Of a stretch of 32,263 nt of DNA, positions 1-5,154 are shown one piece after another (the first letter of the stretch is position 1; every line of letters starts with the position of its first letter). The position numbers were made by a program, and so were the translations under genes. The stretch comes from a virus. The stretch spans positions 1 to 32,263 of the IMG/VR virus record IMGVR_UViG_3300037961_002157; one strand, written 5' to 3'. Below the pieces are notes generated by a model, which saw only the letters and a program-made list of their open reading frames with translations, did no database searches and was not told the origin of the DNA.

Positions 1-1
1 A

Positions 2-202
2 ATACGTCAACAATATATAGATCAGTCAGTTAGTTTGAATTTAGCTTTTCCAGCTGAAGCAACACCTAAATGGATTAATCAAGTTCATTTAGACGCATGG
101 AAAAAAGGTATTAAAACATTATATTATATGCGGACTGAATCAGTGCTACGTGGAGATATAGCAGCTAAAGCTATGGAAGACTGCGTTGCTTGTGACGGAT
201 AA
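2..202 (+). CDS. nrdA: Ribonucleotide reductase large (alpha) subunit, C-terminal fragment
   Basis: This is the last 66 codons of a plus-strand gene whose 5' part lies left of the window; the frame starts at base 2 and stops with TAA at 200-202. The peptide contains QSVSLNLAFP and TLYYMRTESVLRGD, which match the conserved end of the class I RNR catalytic-subunit barrel. It closes with CVACDG, a Cys-x-x-Cys pair at the extreme C-terminus like the swinging redox cysteines that re-reduce the active site. The enzyme converts ribonucleotides to deoxyribonucleotides and is common in marine phages for nucleotide supply during replication. It is convergent with all the other genes here, so it marks the edge of a separate transcription unit. 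Only the C-terminus is visible, so the exact subclass is not assured. Confidence 0.85.
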   Translation: MRQQYIDQSVSLNLAFPAEATPKWINQVHLDAWKKGIKTLYYMRTESVLRGDIAAKAMEDCVACDG

Positions 203-238
203 TAAAAAAGGGGAGCTCAATGAGTTCCCCTTCTTGTT
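203..238. terminator. Bidirectional intrinsic terminator between convergent operons
   Basis: GGGGAGCTC (210-218) pairs with GAGTTCCCC (222-230), with one G-T pair and a 3-nt loop. Upstream on the plus strand is AATAAAAAAG, which gives a run of six U on the minus transcript after the hairpin. On the plus transcript the stem is followed by TTCTTGTT, a weaker U-rich tail. The element lies directly after the nrdA stop and 48 bases beyond the last minus-strand stop (279), where both operons should end. The 48 bases between hairpin and stop show nothing else. Confidence 0.85.
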
Positions 239-278
239 ACAGGATCTTTGGGTATGGTACGCCCATTATATTTTGATC

Positions 279-893
279 CTATCTGTTTCTATAGTTTTTG
301 ACTCTTTGATAACCTTCATTTGGATTTAAAGGATGTCCTTTAATTAAACCTGGATCTTGATAATCTTCAGGTAAATCAGTAAATAATTCACCTCTATATT
401 GACTTGGATCTAAACCTTTAAGAAAACTTTGAACTGGAATATCATCATCACCTCTTGGAACTGACTGAACTGATGCTTTACCATCTTTATCAAAATCAAC
501 ATAATACTCACCTTTCTCCATATTATATTCCCTTTCATTATCTTCATCACTTAGAGGTACATTATCAAAAACAACTTTTTTAAGATCTTGATCATATCTT
601 CCTTTTCTTTTAAATTCTCTATCCATGTAAGTACTTTTAACACTATCAAGTAATCTATTAGCTTCTGCTCTTTCATCATCTGTTAAACCACCACCACTAC
701 TTCCAACTCCAGCACCCATAGCGCCACCAGTCATAAATGTTTCTTGAAAACTAGGAACTTTTTCCTCTGGTGCAAATGGATTAAGTCTATTATGGCCAAA
801 ATGTAAAGCTGACTTATAAGGACCAACTTGCTTTTCACTACCCATGTGTGGTAATTTAAAACCAGGCATATTTAAATGTGTTTTATTTTTCAT
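279..893 (-). CDS. Uncharacterised phage protein, 204 aa, last gene of the minus-strand operon
   Basis: I do not recognise this family. The N-terminal ~70 residues are rich in Gly, Pro, Met and Lys (MPGFKLPHMG, then a Gly-rich GGAMGAGVGSSGGG stretch) and probably disordered. The rest is strongly charged, with acidic clusters (residues ~115-150) and short Pro-containing segments such as LPEDYQDPG. There is no signal peptide or membrane segment. Its ATG overlaps the stop of the M15 peptidase gene (ATGA, 890-893), so the two are translationally coupled. It is the promoter-distal gene, ending just before the terminator. It could be a minor virion protein or a lysis accessory; neither is shown by the sequence. 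Confidence 0.75.
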   Translation of the reverse strand: MKNKTHLNMPGFKLPHMGSEKQVGPYKSALHFGHNRLNPFAPEEKVPSFQETFMTGGAMGAGVGSSGGGLTDDERAEANRLLDSVKSTYMDREFKRKGRYDQDLKKVVFDNVPLSDEDNEREYNMEKGEYYVDFDKDGKASVQSVPRGDDDIPVQSFLKGLDPSQYRGELFTDLPEDYQDPGLIKGHPLNPNEGYQRVKNYRNR

Positions 894-1351
894 ATCGTTT
901 TATATTTTGTTTTGTTATATTCGTCTTTATAAGCTTTTAGACATCTATTTCTGTTATCTTCTTTTGATACGTATGATATATGTACCCAATTAGGATTCAT
1001 ATCTGTTCCAAACTCCCATATCATTTGATCAAAATCTAAATTTTCTTTTATCCAGTGATACATTTCTGCATTTGTTTTATAACCATATACATCATCAATA
1101 TCAATTGCTTGACCTTTACAATGTTGTGAAGTTTTAGATCCACCAATTGCTTCGTTAAGCTCAGGTGATCTAAAAAAACTATTTACTTTTATTGGTCCAC
1201 CAACCCACTCTCGTAATGGTTGAAATACTTTTTCTGCTGTAAGCTTCATATTTTCTACTTGCGTTGGATTAGGTGTATTGTCTATACCTTTTCTTTTTGC
1301 AGTATTAGAGTGTATTGCTTCAGCATAAGTTATGTTATGACTTATCTTCAT
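890..1351 (-). CDS. M15-family peptidoglycan peptidase (probable endolysin)
   Basis: The protein has 153 aa, a usual size for single-domain phage M15 enzymes. The zinc-peptidase signature is visible: SFFRSPELN (58-66), SQHCKGQAIDID (75-86) giving ligands His77 and Asp84, IWEFG with the probable catalytic Glu113, and WVHISY giving the third ligand His124. This is the Peptidase M15A/VanY-like pattern (D-Ala-D-Ala or L-Ala-D-Glu cleavage), so it should cut cell-wall peptides for lysis or host entry. No signal peptide is seen, so it needs a holin or another export route. It overlaps the upstream 88-aa gene by 17 nt and the downstream 204-aa gene by 4 nt. Assignment to M15 is firm; the exact bond cut is not determined. 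Confidence 0.9.
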   Translation of the reverse strand: MKISHNITYAEAIHSNTAKRKGIDNTPNPTQVENMKLTAEKVFQPLREWVGGPIKVNSFFRSPELNEAIGGSKTSQHCKGQAIDIDDVYGYKTNAEMYHWIKENLDFDQMIWEFGTDMNPNWVHISYVSKEDNRNRCLKAYKDEYNKTKYKTI

Positions 1352-1601
1352 CTTTACCTAATCTTTTTCTTACAATATTCATAGTTGTTTTCATTTTCTT
1401 AGCATAGCTAGGTCTTTTCTTTCTGTTGAATACAACTTGTTGATTTAAACTACCAATGATCTTTTTTAAATTACCTTTTCTAGTTTTAATTAACCAACTA
1501 GCTAAAGCACTTGCTGATAGATCATTAAATTTACCTTTAGCATCTGGTGCATCAGAGTGTTTAAATTCACCCATGCGTTTAAAAAATGGTGATGTATACA
1601 T
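1335..1601 (-). CDS. Small basic phage protein with Ser-Pro N-terminal motif, 88 aa
   Basis: The start is set at MYTSPFFKRM (ATG 1599-1601), one base after the stop of the upstream 165-aa gene (TAAAATG). A longer reading frame to 1655 exists but would extend back into that gene. The protein is basic, with a helical central part (SASALASWLIKTRKG, 29-43, then LKKIIGSLNQQVVFNRKKRP) and a C-terminal RPSYAKKMKTT segment. The composition suggests nucleic-acid or virion binding, but I cannot name a domain with confidence. It shares the short S-P-[FL] N-terminus with three neighbours. It overlaps the M15 peptidase gene by 17 nt. Confidence 0.8.
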   Translation of the reverse strand: MYTSPFFKRMGEFKHSDAPDAKGKFNDLSASALASWLIKTRKGNLKKIIGSLNQQVVFNRKKRPSYAKKMKTTMNIVRKRLGKDEDKS

Positions 1602-1602
1602 T

Positions 1603-2100
1603 TTATTTTTCTTTATTTTTATTACAAAAGTTTCTAGCAGCTTCTCTACTACCAAAACCCCACTTCTTTAATGCCATGGCATATCTAGTAGGTTCTCCTT
1701 TTTTATCTTTCATAGATCCTTTCATACCAGCAAATCTACAAGCAAACGATACTCTACGTTTTCCTGTACCTTTTGTTTGTCTTTCACCTAATGTTTTACC
1801 AGTATCTTTTTTATGCTCAGCTCGCATTTTTCTATTTTGCTTTTCGTAAGCTTCTTCTTTAATAAAAAAAACTCCTTTCTCATGATCTCTTTCATGTATT
1901 TTTCTAGCTTTTGGAGGTAATTGGTCATGTTCTAGTCCGTCTATTTTATTTTTAAAAGGCGCTGTACGTTTAGCTTCAGCGTGCTTAATACCTATTTTAT
2001 TACCTGAACCTCTACCAGCTGCAGCTTGTCTAGCTCGCATTTCGTTCCATACTTTAGTGTGCATTACACTAGCAGCACAATGTTTAATTGGTGTACTCAT
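1603..2100 (-). CDS. Basic phage protein with C-terminal DUF6321-like domain, 165 aa
   Basis: The start MSTPIKHC (ATG 2098-2100) is preferred over the in-frame ATG at 2112. It overlaps the upstream stop as TAATG, is preceded by GGAGAG (one of the few Shine-Dalgarno-like sequences here), and gives the Ser/Thr-Pro N-terminus seen in the neighbours. The protein is very rich in Lys, Arg and Ala. Residues 114-161 (KRRVSFACRFAGM, then KDKKGEPTRYAMALKKWGF) look like the DUF6321 family found in phages and large viruses, named here from memory and not searched. Function is unknown; strong positive charge fits DNA or virion association. Confidence 0.75.
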   Translation of the reverse strand: MSTPIKHCAASVMHTKVWNEMRARQAAAGRGSGNKIGIKHAEAKRTAPFKNKIDGLEHDQLPPKARKIHERDHEKGVFFIKEEAYEKQNRKMRAEHKKDTGKTLGERQTKGTGKRRVSFACRFAGMKGSMKDKKGEPTRYAMALKKWGFGSREAARNFCNKNKEK

Positions 2101-2486
2101 TACTCTCCACATTTTTTAGATGGATCATCAACTCTTCTCCAGTCTTCTTTTTCAAACCAGTCACGTAACGTAGCTCCTTTTTTACGAGCTCCTTTTACAT
2201 TTGTTTTAGATGATCGTTTATATTTACCTTTAGCACCAGCTGCTCTTTTAGAGTTAACTAGTTTTTCTCTTTGTTCTTTACTTAAGCTTCTTATTTTAGA
2301 AGCAGGTAAACAAGTTTTAGTTGTACCACCGCCTTTTTGTTTTTTAACAGGTGATCCTTGTTTCATTTCTTCTATATGATCTTGTACTATATCAGCTTGA
2401 GCTAAATGCATTTTAGAAGCCTTCTTTAATTGTGATACAACACTTGAAAGAGTTTTGTCTTTATGAAATGGTGATATATATGTCAT
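2100..2486 (-). CDS. Lys/Arg-rich phage protein, 128 aa, possibly DUF5872-like
   Basis: It starts MTYISPFHKD, carrying the recurrent Ser-Pro motif, and has a second SPVKK at 45-49. The N-terminal third (12-42) is predicted helical. The remainder is basic: TCLPASKIRSLSKEQR (58-73) and ATLRDWFEKEDWRRV (105-119), ending with a Cys (KKCGE). The second block resembles small phage proteins filed under DUF5872, but this is recollection. The start overlaps the stop of the 55-aa gene (ATGA, 2483-2486), and its stop overlaps the next start (TAATG). Role unknown; probably a minor structural or DNA-associated protein. Confidence 0.75.
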   Translation of the reverse strand: MTYISPFHKDKTLSSVVSQLKKASKMHLAQADIVQDHIEEMKQGSPVKKQKGGGTTKTCLPASKIRSLSKEQREKLVNSKRAAGAKGKYKRSSKTNVKGARKKGATLRDWFEKEDWRRVDDPSKKCGE

Positions 2487-2650
2487 TTTCTTCTACAGTT
2501 TTGCATATTAATAAACCAGTTAGCTAATTGCACATCACGCTTAGTAGCTTCTTTGCGTGATTTTAATTTGTTAACTTTACTACAAGTAACATCTCCGCCA
2601 TATAGTTTGTTTATACGAGCTTTTAAAACTCCTCTATATGCTTTAGCCAT
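2483..2650 (-). CDS. Small basic protein, 55 aa
   Basis: The frame runs from ATG (2648-2650) to TGA (2483-2485) and encodes a 55-aa Lys/Arg-rich protein starting MAKAYRGVLKARINKLYGGD. Cysteines lie at residues 23 and 51, and QLANWFINMQNCRRK forms an aromatic, basic C-terminus. The start overlaps the upstream stop (TAATG) and the stop overlaps the downstream start (ATGA), which is strong positional support for a real gene. I do not recognise a family. Two cysteines and high charge allow a small metal-binding or nucleic-acid-binding fold, but only two Cys are present. Confidence 0.75.
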   Translation of the reverse strand: MAKAYRGVLKARINKLYGGDVTCSKVNKLKSRKEATKRDVQLANWFINMQNCRRK

Positions 2651-2802
2651 TACTTACTTTTATTTCCGTAATTTTGTGGACCACCAGCTTTTGTACATCT
2701 TACACCCCAACCTGAAGCATAAGCACTTGGCCAAACTTTAAACTTTCTTTTTGCTGCAGCTTTACAAGCAGCGCTAATTTTTCCGTATAATGGTGAACTC
2801 AT
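2650..2802 (-). CDS. Small basic protein with VWPSAYASG motif, 50 aa
   Basis: The frame runs from ATG (2800-2802) to TAA (2650-2652) and encodes a 50-aa protein starting MSSPLYGKISAACKAAAKRK. It includes KVWPSAYASGWGVRCTKAGG, a motif I recall from many short marine-phage proteins that also occurs in larger viral proteins. Cysteines are at residues 13 and 36. It is linked to the 55-aa gene by a TAATG overlap and lies two bases after the 49-aa gene's stop. It carries the Ser-Pro N-terminus shared with three other genes in this cluster. Function unknown. Confidence 0.78.
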   Translation of the reverse strand: MSSPLYGKISAACKAAAKRKFKVWPSAYASGWGVRCTKAGGPQNYGNKSK

Positions 2803-2804
2803 AA

Positions 2805-2954
2805 TTATTCTATTTCGCTAAACACCGCATAAACGTGTATATTACGTTTTCTGCCTTTACGTATTGTAGCTATTAATTCTTTTCTCTCTTTTACTTCTTC
2901 TTCTTTAATTGGATAATATTTAGGATTTGTACTATTTAATTTTCTTTTTTTCAT
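2805..2954 (-). CDS. Small charged protein, 49 aa
   Basis: The frame runs from ATG (2952-2954) to TAA (2805-2807). The 49-aa protein starts MKKRKLNSTNPKYYPIKEEE, continues with a charged helix-like stretch and ends IHVYAVFSEIE. The start follows the thioredoxin-like gene's stop after one base (TAAAATG), the same junction type seen elsewhere in this operon. I do not recognise a family, and no signal peptide or membrane segment is present. Support comes from packing between two well-supported genes and an intact frame. Confidence 0.7.
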   Translation of the reverse strand: MKKRKLNSTNPKYYPIKEEEVKERKELIATIRKGRKRNIHVYAVFSEIE

Positions 2955-2955
2955 T

Positions 2956-3354
2956 TTAAAATTGACTAGCAGTATTTACCTCATTAACTGCTTTTTGTAT
3001 TTCATTTAAATCTGCCGGTAACATTAAATCTAGTCCTGCTTTAAAAACGGTTTCTTTTATACCATCTTTAAATATAATTAATGTCGGCGCCATACGTACC
3101 CTATATTTCTTTTTAGCAGCTGGGCACGTCGCTATGTCTGCTCTATAATATATAACATCTGTTAGCTCTTGCCATTGATCAAACTTATTAGCATCGTTAA
3201 ATTTAGCATAAAACTCTACTATTACAGGCTTGTTTTGATTATCACCAAAAGCTTGTTTTTCATTTATCTTACTTTCAAAATTATCATCTGTAATCCACTC
3301 TTGAGCATTTACATTAAATGATAGTAAAAGTAATATTATATTTAAATATTTCAT
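2956..3354 (-). CDS. Secreted thioredoxin-fold protein lacking the CxxC motif
   Basis: The 132-aa protein begins with a signal peptide (Lys, then hydrophobic ILLLLSF, cleavage predicted after NVNA before Gln18). The mature part follows the thioredoxin pattern: a strand KPVIVEFYAKF (42-52), a helix, a second strand VIYYRADIAT, and the cis-proline loop MAPT (Pro90) before the strand LIIFKDG. At the position of WCGPCK the sequence is KFNDANK (51-57), so the redox cysteines are absent; the only mature Cys is Cys77. It therefore cannot act as a classical dithiol oxidoreductase and is more likely a binding protein in the periplasm. The start overlaps the stop of the 97-aa gene (TAATG). Confidence 0.8.
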   Translation of the reverse strand: MKYLNIILLLLSFNVNAQEWITDDNFESKINEKQAFGDNQNKPVIVEFYAKFNDANKFDQWQELTDVIYYRADIATCPAAKKKYRVRMAPTLIIFKDGIKETVFKAGLDLMLPADLNEIQKAVNEVNTASQF

Positions 3355-3647
3355 TATCTTTGTTTACTTTGTATCTCGTACAATCTTTCATCTATTTTAT
3401 CGATAGTTTCTTTTATTTCTTCTACATCTTCTTGAGTATCCATAATTGTCTGACGAATCAATTCGTCTTTTAAATCATACTCTATTCTATCAATAGCTGG
3501 TTCAGGTAATGTTTTCGCCTCAGCTATATCTGCTTGTAATCCAAACCACATACCTGCTAAGGTTATTACAAAACCTACTATCATACCTATTGTTTTAAGA
3601 TCTAACGTTACTTTAGTTTCTTCTCCTATTTGTGGTGCTCCTGCCAT
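3354..3647 (-). CDS. Membrane-anchored coiled-coil protein (holin/inner-spanin-like), 97 aa
   Basis: One transmembrane helix (about residues 17-38, TIGMIVGFVITLAGMWFGL) follows a short polar N-terminus. An acidic helix of about 45 residues with heptad spacing (54-95, ending EERLYEIQSK-like) comes next. One TM plus a periplasmic coiled coil is the layout of inner-membrane spanins; a holin-like or other envelope role is also possible, and sequence alone cannot decide. It lies between the outer-membrane barrel gene and the secreted thioredoxin-like gene, which supports an envelope role. It begins one base before the barrel gene's stop region and overlaps the next start by TAATG. Confidence 0.75.
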   Translation of the reverse strand: MAGAPQIGEETKVTLDLKTIGMIVGFVITLAGMWFGLQADIAEAKTLPEPAIDRIEYDLKDELIRQTIMDTQEDVEEIKETIDKIDERLYEIQSKQR

Positions 3648-3648
3648 T

Positions 3649-4833
3649 TTATTTAAGTGTTATGTTTAAACCAACTGAACTGTTATATATTTTACTATCC
3701 CAAAACTTAGTGTATTCGCCTTCAACAAATATACCTAGGTTTTTGTTTAACTTCCAACCAAAGACTACACCAGCTTGATAGTCTTCCCATTGCTCTAAAT
3801 CAGAGTCTTGTCTTAATCCTCCAAGTCCCCAATTATTTCTATTTAAATAACTAAAGTCTTCATCACCTTTAACATACTTATGATATGGTAATAAATAAGA
3901 ACCATAAGCATGAAGCCAAAAGTTATTTTTGTAGTGATAAAAGTCAAAACCGACAACAGGTGAAACTACACCAAACTCATCTAATAAATCCCATTGCTCG
4001 TTATTATAGCGATTAATTAATGATTCAAATATAGTGTCACGAAACTGTAAATCAGTATACGCTACTTCATTACCTTGTGGATCATACCAATAATAATCGT
4101 AAACATCTTCACCATCAATATTAATAGTAACCCATTGATCAGTGTAACCATAGTTATAACCTAATTGATACCAATAATTAACTGGCCAACCGTTTTCATC
4201 TGTTTCATTCAACCATATTTCAATTGGATTATATCCATAAGCTCTTTCATGTGTACGGTACATAGCACCAGCATTTAAAGAAAACTTTTTACCAATAGGT
4301 AATTTAGCTCTTAGTTCTGCTGACTTATAATTAAAGTTAACTTTACCTTGTTTTCTACTTTCTATTTTAGCAATATGATATTTACCGCTATGTTTTAAGA
4401 AATATCGATGATTTTTAAATATTTCATCTCTGGATCTTTCTTTTTCAACATGTACTAGATATTCAAAACCTTTAATCGGTGAGTTAGAAGCTGCTAAACC
4501 TACGTTAGATTCAGTCCCATCATAATAGTTTTTGCCTTTAACCTCATAATCAAACCTAGCAATTTTTCTAATACCAAAACCATAACGATAATCATAGTCA
4601 TAATAGTCTGTGCCATCAACAACAACTGGTGGTTCATATATATTTCCACTAGGATTAGTTCTTACAAAATAATCTTTAGGTTGTTCTTTAGGATTTTGTA
4701 TATCACCTGCTAAATAAATTGTACTATACTCAAATAAATCTTCGTATATACTTTTAAATAAACCTTTTTTATCTTGAGCATTAGCAGAGACCGCAAATAC
4801 CGCCGCAAAGAGGACAGTTAAAATTTGTTTCAT
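3649..4833 (-). CDS. Phage-encoded outer-membrane beta-barrel protein, 394 aa
   Basis: The protein begins with a clear signal peptide (AAVFAVSANA, cleavage before Gln20-Asp). The rest is beta-rich with alternating polar/hydrophobic strands joined by short turns, clearest in the second half: AELRAKLPIGKKFSLNAGAM, FDFYHYKNNFWLHAYGSYL and VVFGWKLNKNLGIFVEGEY. Tyrosine is about 10% of residues (41 of 394), with Trp enrichment and Tyr-rich presumed loops such as DYYDYDYRYG. This fits a small outer-membrane barrel of a Gram-negative host. A phage copy could block or replace receptors (superinfection exclusion) or alter permeability; neither is proven. The last residues (GLNITLK) lack the usual terminal Phe, common but not universal in barrels. 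Its ATG overlaps the upstream 77-aa gene's stop. Confidence 0.75.
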   Translation of the reverse strand: MKQILTVLFAAVFAVSANAQDKKGLFKSIYEDLFEYSTIYLAGDIQNPKEQPKDYFVRTNPSGNIYEPPVVVDGTDYYDYDYRYGFGIRKIARFDYEVKGKNYYDGTESNVGLAASNSPIKGFEYLVHVEKERSRDEIFKNHRYFLKHSGKYHIAKIESRKQGKVNFNYKSAELRAKLPIGKKFSLNAGAMYRTHERAYGYNPIEIWLNETDENGWPVNYWYQLGYNYGYTDQWVTINIDGEDVYDYYWYDPQGNEVAYTDLQFRDTIFESLINRYNNEQWDLLDEFGVVSPVVGFDFYHYKNNFWLHAYGSYLLPYHKYVKGDEDFSYLNRNNWGLGGLRQDSDLEQWEDYQAGVVFGWKLNKNLGIFVEGEYTKFWDSKIYNSSVGLNITLK

Positions 4834-5063
4834 TGTTCATTTTTTCTTTTTTTACGTTTTTTTCTTTTTTTCTTTTCCCACTCTGTAACAATATAAGATC
4901 TAATAGTTATTTCTTTAGGTTCTACACAGTGGTTTGTTTTAATTACTTTTACTTTATAGTTAGGTAATTTTTCTTCTTCTATTGTTATACATTTCTTTCT
5001 TACTTCTTGTGAAAATGTAGTCATAGAAAATAATAATAATAAGATTAAAATAGAGTTTTTCAT
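4830..5063 (-). CDS. Secreted small protein with polybasic C-terminal tail, 77 aa
   Basis: A signal peptide (ILILLLLFSMTTFS, cleavage before Gln19-Glu) precedes a ~45-residue mature region with two cysteines (Cys25, Cys46) that could form a disulfide. The C-terminus is KKKRKKRKKRK (about 64-74). The mature peptide is small and highly cationic, so it could bind lipopolysaccharide, peptidoglycan or DNA outside the inner membrane; this is inference. There is no lipobox, so it is not a typical outer spanin. It starts one base after the stop of the 29-aa gene (TAAAATG) and ends overlapping the barrel gene start (ATGA). Confidence 0.72.
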   Translation of the reverse strand: MKNSILILLLLFSMTTFSQEVRKKCITIEEEKLPNYKVKVIKTNHCVEPKEITIRSYIVTEWEKKKRKKRKKRKNEQ

Positions 5064-5064
5064 T

Positions 5065-5154
5065 TTATTTATATTTTTTAAACATTAATTTATATAATAA
5101 TTTATTCCAAAGTTGTTGTAGTTTATCTACAAATTTTTTAATTTTTTCTTTCAT
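5065..5154 (-). CDS. 29-aa cationic amphipathic peptide
   Basis: The frame runs from ATG (5152-5154) to TAA (5065-5067). The peptide begins MKEKIKKFVDKLQQLWNKLL and ends YKLMFKKYK. It has ten Lys against one Glu and one Asp (net about +8). Hydrophobic residues recur at 5, 8/9, 12, 15/16, 19/20 and 23/24, which makes an amphipathic helix. The start overlaps the giant gene's stop (ATGA, 5151-5154) and the stop lies one base before the next ATG, so it is positioned like a real gene. The composition resembles membrane-active peptides; phage cationic peptides such as disruptins act on the outer membrane at lysis. It could also be a small anchor or regulator. Function unproven. Confidence 0.65.
   Translation of the reverse strand: MKEKIKKFVDKLQQLWNKLLYKLMFKKYK

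Noticed and set aside
231-278. A tRNA or small RNA between the terminator and the last minus-strand gene
   Set aside because: Only 48 bases remain, with no cloverleaf or other stable pairing.
1335-1655. 106-aa version of the 88-aa protein
   Set aside because: The extra 18 residues overlap the upstream gene; the ATG at 1601 follows its stop by one base.
1603-2112. Longer start (MWRVMSTP) for the 165-aa protein
   Set aside because: The ATG at 2100 has a GGAGAG ribosome-binding site, a TAATG coupling junction and the Ser/Thr-Pro N-terminus seen in neighbours.
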